Notes under the pieces: model-generated
What the model was told of the DNA's origin: nothing
Database searches by the model: none
What the model saw: only the letters and a program-made list of their open reading frames with translations
Assembly: GCA_050999295.1 (NCBI GenBank)
Contig: JBPCPI010000030.1
Coordinates: 1-6,408 of the forward strand
DNA from: JACCQS01 sp050999295
GTDB taxonomy: Bacteria > Actinomycetota > Actinomycetes > Mycobacteriales > Geodermatophilaceae
Length of the DNA stretch: 6,408 bases
Reading direction: 5' to 3'
In this document: positions 1 to 6,407 of the stretch, one piece after another
Numbering within the stretch: position 1 is the first letter of the stretch
Layout of the letters: the number at the start of each line of letters is the position of its first letter
Translations under genes and position numbers: made by a program

Positions 1-2
1 GG

Positions 3-1406
3 GCCATCCTCGACGAGGATCACGCCGGGCTCGACGAGGTGAAGGAGCGCATTACCGAGTACTTGGCGGTACGGCGTCGCCGGGCCGATCGCGGCCTGGG
101 TGTCGTCGGCGGGCGCCGCAGCGGAGCCGTCCTGGCGCTGGTCGGGCCGCCCGGCGTCGGTAAGACCTCTCTGGGTGAGTCCGTTGCTCGCGCGATGGGT
201 CGCAATTTCGTACGGGTTGCCCTCGGCGGCATCCGCGACGAGGCCGAGATCCGCGGTCACCGGCGGACCTACGTCGGCGCGCTTCCCGGTCGAATCGTGC
301 GGGCCATCAAGGAAGCCGGTTCAATGAACCCGGTCGTCCTGCTCGACGAGATCGACAAGGTCGGTTCGGACTACCGCGGTGACCCGACCGCGGCCCTGCT
401 CGAAGTGCTCGACCCGGCGCAGAACCACACGTTCCGCGACCACTACCTCGAGGTCGACCTGGACCTGTCCGATGTCGTCTTCCTGGCCACCGCCAACGTG
501 CTGGAGTCCATTCCCGGCCCGTTGCTGGACCGGATGGAGCTGGTGTCCCTCGACGGGTACACCGAGGACGAGAAGGTGACGATCGCGCGGATTCACTTGC
601 TGCCCAAGCAGATCGAGCTCGCCGGTCTGACCGCCGAGGACGTCTCGTTCACCGACGCGGCGTTGCACCAGCTGGCCGGCGAATACACCCGGGAGGCTGG
701 CGTACGGCAGCTCGAGCGCGGTCTGGCTCGGGTCCTGCGCAAGGTGACCGCCGAGGTCGCCCTCGACGAAGACCTGCTTCCGGTCGCTGTGGACCTCCCG
801 CAGCTCAAGCGTTACCTGGGCAGCCCGAAGCACACGCCGGAGTCGGCCGAGCGGACCGAAGTGCCGGGTGTGGCAACGGGTCTCGCGGTCACCGGTGCCG
901 GTGGTGACGTCCTGTTCATCGAGGCGTCACTGGCTGCCAAGGAGACCGGCGCAAGTGGTCTCACGCTGACCGGTCAACTCGGTGACGTGATGAAGGAGTC
1001 GGCGCAGATCGCCCTGTCCTACCTGCGCTCCCACGGCAAGGACCTGGGCCTGGATGTCGATGCCCTGTCCGAGCGTGGGATCCACCTGCACGTACCGGCA
1101 GGTGCGGTCCCCAAGGACGGGCCGAGCGCCGGTGTCACGATGACTACCGCGCTGGCCTCGCTGTTGTCCGGCCGGCCGGTGCGCTCGGATGTGGCGATGA
1201 CCGGTGAGGTGTCGCTGACCGGACGGGTGCTGCCGATCGGTGGCGTGAAGCAGAAGCTGCTCGCCGCCCACCGGGCCGGAATCACCACGGTCGTCCTGCC
1301 GCATCTGGTCGCCGACGTACGCGAGGTGCTCGAACTCGCGCTCGAAGCCGCGGACACCACCGCGCGCACCGCCGCGGTCGAGGACGAGCAGCCGGTAGCC
1401 GCCTGA
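3..1406 (+). CDS. lon: ATP-dependent protease Lon, C-terminal part (5' end outside window)
   Basis: Lon is a cytoplasmic ATP-dependent serine protease that unfolds and degrades damaged or regulatory proteins. The reading frame is open from base 3, with ILDEDHAGLDEVKERITEYL ahead of the AAA+ module, so the gene begins before the window. Walker A GPPGVGKT is at 144-167, Walker B VVLLDEID is near 333-353, and the TAN sensor 1 and the Lon signature around EIRGHRRTYVGALPGR are present. The protease domain has the catalytic serine in PKDGPSAG (codon 1125-1127) and, 43 residues on, the catalytic lysine in GGVKQK (codon 1254-1256). That spacing equals S679-K722 in E. coli Lon. About 467 residues are visible. 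Walker A lies near residue 48 here against about 356 in E. coli, so roughly 300 residues (the substrate-binding N-domain and coiled coil) are missing at the edge. The domains seen look intact and active. The C-terminus ends in a short Ala/Glu-rich tail. Confidence 0.97.
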   Translation, partial: AILDEDHAGLDEVKERITEYLAVRRRRADRGLGVVGGRRSGAVLALVGPPGVGKTSLGESVARAMGRNFVRVALGGIRDEAEIRGHRRTYVGALPGRIVRAIKEAGSMNPVVLLDEIDKVGSDYRGDPTAALLEVLDPAQNHTFRDHYLEVDLDLSDVVFLATANVLESIPGPLLDRMELVSLDGYTEDEKVTIARIHLLPKQIELAGLTAEDVSFTDAALHQLAGEYTREAGVRQLERGLARVLRKVTAEVALDEDLLPVAVDLPQLKRYLGSPKHTPESAERTEVPGVATGLAVTGAGGDVLFIEASLAAKETGASGLTLTGQLGDVMKESAQIALSYLRSHGKDLGLDVDALSERGIHLHVPAGAVPKDGPSAGVTMTTALASLLSGRPVRSDVAMTGEVSLTGRVLPIGGVKQKLLAAHRAGITTVVLPHLVADVREVLELALEAADTTARTAAVEDEQPVAA

Positions 1407-1422
1407 CCGGCACATCGAGGCG

Positions 1423-1983
1423 TCACGTGGGTTGAGAGCCTCCCAGCTGGCCACCCCTCCGCCTCGCGTGCAGCCAGGCCAGCCAGACCGCGAACGACTC
1501 GGGATCCACGCCTTGGCCGCTGGGCAGAGCGCACGACGATCGCCCGGTCAGCTTCGCCTCGGCGCGGGCAATGCCGCGCTGAAACCACAGGCCGGTAGCG
1601 GCCACCCTCGCGTGCGCCTCAGGGGTCGTATCCAGCACTACGAACGTGATCCTTCCCCGCAACACCCGGATGCCGAGGATCTCCGGCCAGTCGATCCTCG
1701 CACCGTCGATGGCCACCCCACGGTCGTCGACCACGGTGACCGGCAGCCGTCCCGAGAGGAGTTGCCAGCCGAACACCGGCGCACACAGCAGGCCGAACAG
1801 CGCCACGGCCGCGATGCCGATGACACTGATCCCTGCGCTGGAAGCGATCAGCACGATGCCGACGATGGCCAATAGAACTGAGACCAGCAACCTCAGGACG
1901 GCCCTGCGCCGGGAGGTCCTGAGCACCAGCCGGCCGTCGCGCTGAAGCGCCTCAGTCCAGCGTGCAGGATCCGACCTAGCCAT
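1423..1983 (-). CDS. Two-helix membrane protein with PH-like C-terminal domain (STM3941-like)
   Basis: This 186-residue protein has no assigned function. A basic N-terminus ending in SRRR (24-27) leads into two hydrophobic helices, about 28-48 and 52-74, so both ends should be cytoplasmic. The rest resembles a small beta-rich PH-like domain: PVTVVDDRGVAIDGARIDWP, then EILGIRVLRGRITFVVLD (101-118), and a final amphipathic helix PESFAVWLAWLHARR (161-175). From memory this order (two helices, DxxGV..., I-W-xx-I strand, closing helix) matches the STM3941-type family of bacterial PH-like membrane proteins. That assignment is an inference and another small PH-like family is possible. The start is ATG at 1983, with GGAAG a few bases upstream as a modest ribosome binding site. 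The gene converges on lon with only 16 bp between the stops. It lies 129 bp downstream of the dehydrogenase stop, behind a possible hairpin, so it may have its own promoter. I recognise no clear promoter in that gap. Confidence 0.75.
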   Translation of the reverse strand: MARSDPARWTEALQRDGRLVLRTSRRRAVLRLLVSVLLAIVGIVLIASSAGISVIGIAAVALFGLLCAPVFGWQLLSGRLPVTVVDDRGVAIDGARIDWPEILGIRVLRGRITFVVLDTTPEAHARVAATGLWFQRGIARAEAKLTGRSSCALPSGQGVDPESFAVWLAWLHARRRGGQLGGSQPT

Positions 1984-2067
1984 CTGCTTCCGTCTCGCGT
2001 CTCGTGCAGCTTTTCAGTGATCGTGAGCGCTCTGGGTGCAGCTCCACTACCCCGCATGCGCTCATGA

Positions 2068-2111
2068 TCTCGGCACCTGGATCGGTGGCCCGCCCCGGAT
2101 CGTGACCGAGA
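2068..2111 (-). terminator. Possible bulged hairpin terminator after the dehydrogenase gene
   Basis: On the + strand, tctcgg (2068-2073) pairs with ccgaga (2106-2111), cac (2074-2076) with gtg (2102-2104), gatc (2080-2083) with gatc (2098-2101) and gg (2084-2085) with cc (2095-2096). This gives about 15 pairs with small bulges and a 9-base loop. The stem starts one base past the TGA stop of the dehydrogenase gene (2113). There is no T-run after it, which is common for actinobacterial terminators but leaves the call uncertain. Confidence 0.4.
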
Positions 2112-2112
2112 C

Positions 2113-3657
2113 TCAGATGTTGGCCGGGTAGCGGTTGTGTTCGGGGAAGTTGCCGTACAGCAGTTCGTTGTCCGGTCCCTGGGTCACTGCCTGTACGAGC
2201 AGCTCTCCGCCGACGAAGCAGCCGCGCCACGAGGCGCCGCGGCCGCCGAAGGTCTCTGCCCTGTCGCCACGGGAGCGCGGCTTGTTGATGCCGACCTTGA
2301 ACGCTTGCACCTCTCCGGCGAGCCGGGTCGCGTGCTCGCTGTCGTCGCAGGCGATCGAGGCCACCAGCGCCCCGTTGGAGGCGTTCATCTGAGCGAGCAG
2401 TTCGGCCTCGGTGTCCACCACGATGATGGTGTCCACCGGGCCGAAGGGTTCCTCGTGCATCAGCCGGGAAGCCCCGGGCGGCGCGAGCAGGGTCACCGGC
2501 GCGGTGTAGGCCGAGGTGTCCTGACCGTCGATGAACCGACCATCCGAGAGCCGTCCCCGATACAGCGGTACGGCACCGCCCATCAACGCATCGTCCACCC
2601 GGGCCGCAAGTTCGGTGGCCTTCGCTGCGCTGATCAGCGGGCCGAAGTCCAGCTCCGGCAGATCGTCCTCATCGGACTCGACGGCCAGCGGGTGACCGAA
2701 CCGGATCCCCGCAGCAACCGGTAGGTAGGTCGCCAGGAACTCGTCGACCAGATCACGCTGTACGACGAAGCGTGGATAGGCCGTACACCGTTGCTTGCCA
2801 TACTCGAAGCCCTTCTTCATGTGCGCGGCGAGACCGTCCCAGTCCGAGAAGTCCCAGATGCCCCAGGCGTTGAGACCCTCCTGCTCGAGCATGTGCCGCT
2901 TGCCGGTGTCCAACAGCGATGCCGCGACCTTGCCTCCGTTGGACCGTCCACCCACGAAAGCCAGCGCGCCGATCTCCGCCGATCGTACGAGTACGGCCGA
3001 GAGCTCCTGCCCGCCACCGGAAACCAACTCTGCTGGCAGTCCCTCGCGGGCCATCAGCGCGTGCGCCAACGTGAGACAGGCAGCACCGCCCTGGGACGGA
3101 GTCTTGGCGATCACCGCGTTTCCGGCGAGCAACTGAACCAGTTCGGAATGCACCAGCACCGACATCGGGTAGTTCCAGCTGGCGATGTTGCTGACCGGTC
3201 CGGGCAGCGGACGACGACCGGCCAGCATCGAGTCGATCTCCTCGACGTACCACCGCACGCCGTCCAGGGCCCGGTCGACGTCAGCGCAGGCCAGCCGCCA
3301 CGGCTTGCCGATCTCCCAGCACAGCAACAACGCCAGGTCCTCCCGTGCGTCGGTCATGGCCTCGACCGCCGCGCTGACCTTGGCCTTGCGCTGCGCCAGC
3401 GGCACCGCCCCCCAGGCAGCATGCGCATCAGCCGCGTACCGGACGGCCGCACTGGCCTGGTCCGGATCGAGGGTCGACAGACTGATCAGCTCGCTGCCAT
3501 CCACGGGGCTGGTCAGCATCTCCGGCTTCCCGATCGGCTGCCAGGACCCCTCGATCAGGTTGTGCAGTACGTCGTCCCCGAACGCCTCAGGCGTGCGTTT
3601 GGCCGCCCGTTCGAGTACGGATGACCACTCGGTGCCGGGCTTCACATGCAATGCCAT
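2113..3657 (-). CDS. Aldehyde dehydrogenase superfamily protein, divergent clade, substrate unknown
   Basis: Enzymes of this superfamily oxidise aldehydes to acids (or acyl-CoA) with NAD(P)+ in the cytoplasm. From ATG at 3657 the protein has 514 residues, a normal length. Visible family features are the NLIEGSW opening (33-39), SWNYP with Asn162 as oxyanion residue, AGNAVIAKT with cofactor Lys185, FVGGRSNGG (234-242) in place of the usual FTGS loop, catalytic Cys291 in GKQRCTAYPR, and EEPFGPV (402-408). The Asn-Lys spacing of 23 equals that of human ALDH2. The usual LELGGK is replaced by LEQEGLN, with Glu258 as probable general base 33 residues before the Cys. This points to a separate clade whose substrate I cannot name. 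An upstream ATG at 3726 would overlap the LCP gene by 50 bases, so 3657 is preferred because its MALHVKPG opening starts 19 bp past the LCP stop. No good ribosome binding site precedes it, suggesting translation coupled to the LCP gene. Confidence 0.9.
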   Translation of the reverse strand: MALHVKPGTEWSSVLERAAKRTPEAFGDDVLHNLIEGSWQPIGKPEMLTSPVDGSELISLSTLDPDQASAAVRYAADAHAAWGAVPLAQRKAKVSAAVEAMTDAREDLALLLCWEIGKPWRLACADVDRALDGVRWYVEEIDSMLAGRRPLPGPVSNIASWNYPMSVLVHSELVQLLAGNAVIAKTPSQGGAACLTLAHALMAREGLPAELVSGGGQELSAVLVRSAEIGALAFVGGRSNGGKVAASLLDTGKRHMLEQEGLNAWGIWDFSDWDGLAAHMKKGFEYGKQRCTAYPRFVVQRDLVDEFLATYLPVAAGIRFGHPLAVESDEDDLPELDFGPLISAAKATELAARVDDALMGGAVPLYRGRLSDGRFIDGQDTSAYTAPVTLLAPPGASRLMHEEPFGPVDTIIVVDTEAELLAQMNASNGALVASIACDDSEHATRLAGEVQAFKVGINKPRSRGDRAETFGGRGASWRGCFVGGELLVQAVTQGPDNELLYGNFPEHNRYPANI

Positions 3658-3676
3658 GACCACAAGCGTGCCAGGG

Positions 3677-5497
3677 TCAACGGCGGGTACGGGGCCTGCC
3701 TTCGTCCAGGGCCGCCTGAGCAGCAACAGGGTCGTACGAGCACAGCGAGGTGACGTCCTCCGCTGACGGCGTCACCGACGGCGTTTCGGCTTCAGGATCC
3801 GGCGTCGTGGTGGGCGTCGGTGTCGGTGTCGTCGGGGTGGCCGGCTCGCCATTGGCCACCGGATCGGCCAGCGCCGTGGAGACGAAGTCGCGGATCACGT
3901 CATAGTCGGGATAGGCGGGCGTGATGACCGTGTTGTCGAACACCAGCGAACGGACTTCGGCATCCTTGACCAGCACGCCTAGGTCCACGAAGGCCGGCAG
4001 CACCGGCCTCGGGATGTCGGTAAGGACCAGCTCTGGTGCGGTCTCCGCGATGTCCTGGTATTTGCTCAGCAGCGTGAACGGATCGGCGGCAGCGATGATC
4101 GCGTTCATCGCGCAGCGCTGCCGGGCCATCCGCGAGTAGTCCGACAGCCCGTACCTGCCCCGGGCGTACCAGAGTGCGTCGTCGCCCTTCAGGAGCTGAT
4201 TTGGCCCGGGGGTCAGATAGTCGTCCGGGCGGATCCCGGCACTGTCGTCGCCACCGATCGGCACCCACTCGTTGACGTTGACCGTGATGCCGCCGAGGAT
4301 GTCCACCAGCGTCCGGAAACCGTCCAGGTTGATCAGCAGGTAGTAGTCGATCCGCAGGCCGAGTGCCTCCCCGACGCCGAGTTTGAGTGCATCGGCTCCG
4401 AGGTTGTCGGTGCGGCCGAGGATGCCCGGGTGCTCGGTCGGCACCCCCTCGTACACCGCGTTCAGCAGCCCATCGCTCTCGGTGGCGCCCTCGAAACCGT
4501 CTGGGTAGGCATCCCGCAGCGGCCCCTCTGGGAAGGGCAGTTCCTCCAGGTTGCGCGGCAGACTGAACAACGTGGTGGCCCCGCTGCTCGTGTCGGTGCT
4601 TGCCACGATCACGCTGTCGGTGCGGATGCCGTCCCGGTCGGGGGCGCCGTCACCGCCGAGCAGCAGGACATTGACCCGCTCCTTGTCGCCGAACGGATTG
4701 CCGTCAATCAGCGGCCCATCCGGGACCGTCGCGCTCTGCCCATCTTCAGCGAAGATCTCCGCGAGGGTGTCACGGGCCAGGAATGCTGCGTTCGCCGCCG
4801 CCGCGGCGGGTAGGGCGATCCCGAGGCACAGGGTCGCCATCACAGCGGCGCCCAGCGTGCGTTGCCCCGTACGCAGTCCCCTTGGTCGGAGCAGCACGTG
4901 CCCGGTGAGGATCACCGTGATCCAGCCGACGCCGAGGATCACCGCGCCGACGCCCAGCACCGCGAGCGCGTTCGCGTCTACAAGCAGGTGCAGCAATCTG
5001 CGCTGGTCCCAGCGGATGAGCCACACCGCGCCGCAGACGAAACTCAGGAAAACGGTGAGCGTAGCCAGCCCGAGCGCTCGCCGCCCGACAAAGAGATAGG
5101 CCAATCCGGGGATCAGAGCGCCCAGGACGCTCAAGGTCAGGACTCGACCGATTCCGGGCCGCCTATACATCCGGTGCCGTGCGCGGGATCCGGCCCGCGG
5201 GTCCAGGCGAGGGGGAAGCTGGCGTTGCGCGATCTCCATGGACTCAGGACCACCCAGCGCCGACGCCCGGCTCGCTGACGGAGGTCGACTGGCGGTTGCC
5301 GCTCGACCAGAAGTCCGCGGAGCTCGACCGGACCCCGCAGGCGCTCGACCGGATGCGGCCGGCGTGCCGCGCGGGGGCGAGGGCACGCGACCGGGTGACC
5401 CGGGCGCTCGACCGCTGGCGGGAGCGCTGCCGGGCAGTGGCGGAGGGTGGCGGTGGGGCAGACTGCCTATCGGCAGGGGAGCGGTATCGCTACTCAC
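3677..5497 (-). CDS. LytR-CpsA-Psr (LCP) family cell-wall glycopolymer ligase
   Basis: LCP proteins move lipid-linked glycopolymers (teichoic acid, arabinogalactan or capsule) onto peptidoglycan outside the membrane. The 606-residue protein starts at GTG 5497 with a strong ribosome binding site. Residues 1-110 are a Pro/Ala/Ser/Arg-rich cytoplasmic head with heptad repeats. Hydrophobic segments follow at about 118-137, 141-162, 168-203 and 213-237. The LCP domain covers about 275-470: VNVLLLGGD (275-283), RTDSVIVAS (292-300, Arg292 and Asp294), SLPRN (Arg315), ALGLRIDYYLLINLDGF (378-394), GGITVNV (402-408) and ALWYARGRYGLSDYSRMARQ with Arg446, Arg448, Asp453 and Arg456. These are the conserved pyrophosphate-lipid and metal-binding positions of the family. 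A Thr/Pro linker (about 552-578) leads to a short tail containing LCSYDP (585-590). Cys462 and Cys586 are the only cysteines outside the membrane part and could form a disulphide. Family certainty is high; the polymer transferred is unknown. Confidence 0.95.
   Translation of the reverse strand: MSSDTAPLPIGSLPHRHPPPLPGSAPASGRAPGSPGRVPSPPRGTPAASGRAPAGSGRAPRTSGRAATASRPPSASRASALGGPESMEIAQRQLPPRLDPRAGSRARHRMYRRPGIGRVLTLSVLGALIPGLAYLFVGRRALGLATLTVFLSFVCGAVWLIRWDQRRLLHLLVDANALAVLGVGAVILGVGWITVILTGHVLLRPRGLRTGQRTLGAAVMATLCLGIALPAAAAANAAFLARDTLAEIFAEDGQSATVPDGPLIDGNPFGDKERVNVLLLGGDGAPDRDGIRTDSVIVASTDTSSGATTLFSLPRNLEELPFPEGPLRDAYPDGFEGATESDGLLNAVYEGVPTEHPGILGRTDNLGADALKLGVGEALGLRIDYYLLINLDGFRTLVDILGGITVNVNEWVPIGGDDSAGIRPDDYLTPGPNQLLKGDDALWYARGRYGLSDYSRMARQRCAMNAIIAAADPFTLLSKYQDIAETAPELVLTDIPRPVLPAFVDLGVLVKDAEVRSLVFDNTVITPAYPDYDVIRDFVSTALADPVANGEPATPTTPTPTPTTTPDPEAETPSVTPSAEDVTSLCSYDPVAAQAALDEGRPRTRR
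5294..5419 (-). repeat. Degenerate 21-bp / heptad tandem repeat in the LCP cytoplasmic head
   Basis: Residues 27-68 of the LCP protein read as six consecutive heptads: ASGRAPG, SPGRVPS, PPRGTPA, ASGRAPA, GSGRAPR, TSGRAAT, with weaker traces on to about residue 82. In the DNA, + strand gctcgacc recurs at 5301, 5322, 5343 and 5406, offsets of 21, 21 and 63 bases, all multiples of 21. This regular spacing indicates tandem duplication followed by decay, not only biased composition. Confidence 0.6.
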
Positions 5498-5503
5498 GAC
5501 TCA

Positions 5504-5513
5504 CTCCCTCTCC
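5504..5513 (-). promoter_or_regulatory. Strong ribosome binding site fixing the GTG start of the LCP gene
   Basis: On the - strand GGAGAGGGAG ends six bases before GTG at 5497, an ideal Shine-Dalgarno sequence and distance. It supports including the long repetitive N-terminal head over an internal start such as Met87. Confidence 0.75.
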
Positions 5514-5540
5514 GATCCCGACACGGTTGTCCTAGGTACC

Positions 5541-5562
5541 CGAGTGAACATGGTGGCACTCG
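5541..5562. promoter_or_regulatory. Inverted repeat CGAGTG-N10-CACTCG, possible operator
   Basis: A perfect 6-bp inverted repeat with a 10-base spacer (arms 5541-5546 and 5557-5562) lies 44 to 65 bases upstream of the LCP start. Its arm spacing suits a dimeric regulator binding one face of the helix, and its position suits control of the LCP-dehydrogenase transcript. No regulator or promoter is identified, so the role is inferred; six-base arms can occur by chance. Confidence 0.25.
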
Positions 5563-5743
5563 ACCGCCATGGCTGGCCGAAGGCGACACGTCAGTGATAC
5601 GTCGTGGCGGCCTCGATGGTTACCTGACACTGCAGCTCGCCCGTGAGGTAAAGCGTTGAGCTTACGGCCTCGCCCTGAGCAGGAGGCTTCCCCGCAGTCG
5701 ATCTTCCAGAGCCGCGCCCGGGGGCCATGGCCGACTACGCGGG

Positions 5744-5944
5744 CTACCTGCCATTTTGCGGAACCGCGGTCGCCTTGTCTGCCGGCAGGTAGATCACCAG
5801 GCGTCGGCGGTCAGCGTCCGGAAGCTCGAGGGTTTCGAAAGCCAGCCGAAATCTTCCCACCTCGGGATGGGGCAGCGACGTGATCCAGGCGCGCTTGCGG
5901 GTCAGTGCCGCGCTCTCCCAGCGATCGGTGATCCCAGCGCCGGC
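5744..5944 (-). pseudogene. Remnant of an XRE/MmyB-type transcriptional regulator (C-terminal end)
   Basis: The - strand is open for 66 codons before TAG at 5744-5746, but directly upstream an in-frame TAG (5945-5947) blocks it, and no start codon with a ribosome binding site lies inside. It reads ITDRWESAALTRKRAW, then SLPHPEVGRFRLAFETLEL and RRRLVIYLPADKATA. From memory this follows the end of MmyB-like ligand-binding domains of actinobacterial helix-turn-helix regulators: FRRLW..., a HPEVG-L-L-E-LELP strand, then LVVY-PADxATA. Intact regulators are about 270-300 residues with an N-terminal DNA-binding domain, which is absent here. Just upstream another frame (near 5950-6000) reads SIARLAAMHGCSP, possibly more of the same gene after a frameshift. 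The last residues (VPQNGR) also depart from the family, so both ends look damaged. The MmyB assignment is moderate; non-function is well supported. Confidence 0.5.
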
Positions 5945-6023
5945 CTAACGTCCCATCCGATCGGGGAACAGCCGTGCATCGCCGCCAGTCGCGCGATGCT
6001 CGGGGACACCGTCAAGATTGAAC

Positions 6024-6041
6024 GAACTGGACCTCCAGTTC
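6024..6041. repeat. 18-bp palindrome GAACTGGA-CC-TCCAGTTC
   Basis: Two perfect 8-base arms are separated by two bases. It could be an operator or a small hairpin. It lies in the non-coding stretch about 65 bp beyond the right-edge gene's terminator hairpin and just upstream of the regulator remnant, so it may be the old operator of that regulator. No promoter is visible to confirm this. Confidence 0.35.
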
Positions 6042-6104
6042 ATCGAACCACAGGACACGTCCAACTCGAGTCGATCATTGGAGTCGCGCGGGTTCCTTGG
6101 CCCG

Positions 6105-6148
6105 TAGCGGGCTGGGACCGGCCCCGCAAGACCGGTCCCAGCCTGCTA
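6105..6148 (-). terminator. Strong hairpin terminator downstream of the right-edge gene
   Basis: Arms 6105-6121 and 6132-6148 pair over 17 positions: a perfect 11-bp core (GCTGGGACCGG with CCGGTCCCAGC) plus six more with one C-A mismatch when read as - strand RNA. The loop is 10 bases. It begins four bases after the TAA stop at 6153, where a terminator is expected. No T-run follows, as is common in high-GC actinobacteria. Confidence 0.65.
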
Positions 6149-6152
6149 TGCG

Positions 6153-6407
6153 TTAGCCGGCGAATGCCCTGACCAACCGAGCGGCGTCACCACCCCGCCC
6201 GGAGTTGGCCCGCGAGCCGGTCAGGTTGCCGCTGTTCGCGGCGGTGTCGGACTCGTTGGAACCACCCACGGTGCTGGTGTCCCCACTCTGAGCGTCGCCG
6301 CCAGTGGCGTTGTTGCTGGCACTGACCGAACCACCATCACCGGCAGCACCGGAGTTGGAGATGTTCCCGGTGTCGGACTCGTTCGCCGAGTTGCTTCTGG
6401 CGTTCGT
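6153..6407 (-). CDS. C-terminal end of a Gly/Ser/Asn/Ala-rich repetitive protein (5' end outside window)
   Basis: The - strand is open from the window edge to TAA at 6153-6155, giving 84 residues with no start inside. Gly, Ser, Ala, Asn and Thr make up 63 of 84 residues. The text is loosely repetitive: NESDT occurs twice (residues 9-13 and 51-55), and short Gly-Gly-Asp or Gly-Asp-Gly units recur (GDGG, TGGDA, GRGGDA) alternating with ANS/SNSG. It ends in a less repetitive basic tail, AARLVRAFAG. The other two frames on this strand contain stops, and a strong hairpin follows the stop at once, so the frame is probably real. No family is recognised. Similar low-complexity Asn/Gly/Asp/Thr repeats occur in large actinobacterial secreted or surface proteins, sometimes predicted as beta-solenoids; that comparison is inference, as no signal peptide or anchor is visible in this part. 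Confidence 0.65.
   Translation of the reverse strand, partial: TNARSNSANESDTGNISNSGAAGDGGSVSASNNATGGDAQSGDTSTVGGSNESDTAANSGNLTGSRANSGRGGDAARLVRAFAG
6242..6383 (-). repeat. 16-base direct repeat, two copies 126 bp apart, in the repetitive protein gene
   Basis: The + strand sequence cggtgtcggactcgtt is identical at 6242-6257 and 6368-6383. The offset of 126 bases equals 42 codons, so both copies encode NESDT in the same frame. This suggests a longer repeat unit of about 42 residues, most of whose sequence has drifted. Confidence 0.5.

Larger units (their letters stand above)
5498..6152. other. 655-bp intergenic stretch without an intact gene
   Basis: Between the LCP start and the stop of the right-edge gene I find no complete convincing gene. 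It holds the LCP ribosome binding site, an inverted repeat at 5541-5562, a broken regulator fragment (5744-5944), a palindrome at 6024-6041 and a strong hairpin at 6105-6148. Open frames on the + strand here (for example 5756-6172) lack family-like sequence and cross the hairpin, so I read them as chance. At 5594-5659 the + strand reads GGLDGYLTLQLAREVKR, which looks protein-like but is too short to assign. I see no tRNA and no clear -35/-10 pair. Confidence 0.5.

Noticed and set aside
1417..1442. Hairpin gaggc/gcctc between the convergent lon and PH-like genes as a shared terminator
   Set aside because: Only a five-base stem with a 16-base loop that overlaps the end of the - strand coding region; too weak to call.
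2025..2060. Small palindromes GAGCGCTC and CGCATGCG upstream of the PH-like gene as operators
   Set aside because: Eight-base self-complementary sequences are expected by chance in DNA this GC-rich, and no promoter motif supports them.
3658..3726. Upstream ATG (3726) as the dehydrogenase start, adding 23 residues
   Set aside because: It would overlap the LCP coding end by 50 bases, the added residues do not resemble the family, and the family-like N-terminus begins at the 3657 ATG.
3780..3845. Repetitive GGTGTCGGTGTCG-like stretch as a DNA repeat element
   Set aside because: It is fully explained as codons for the Thr/Pro-rich linker of the LCP protein.
5594..5659. Short + strand peptide ending GGLDGYLTLQLAREVKR, possible gene fragment
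   Set aside because: Only about 22 codons, with no ribosome binding site and no recognised family; too short to support as a gene or remnant.
5999..6064. - strand frame reading VLWFDELEVQFVQS before TGA near 6010
   Set aside because: It looks like a protein end but is bounded upstream by an in-frame TGA within about 20 codons and has no further support.
5756..6172. Open + strand frame of 138 codons across the intergenic stretch
   Set aside because: Its protein shows no family-like pattern, it runs antisense to the more convincing regulator fragment, and it crosses the strong hairpin and enters the end of the - strand repetitive gene.
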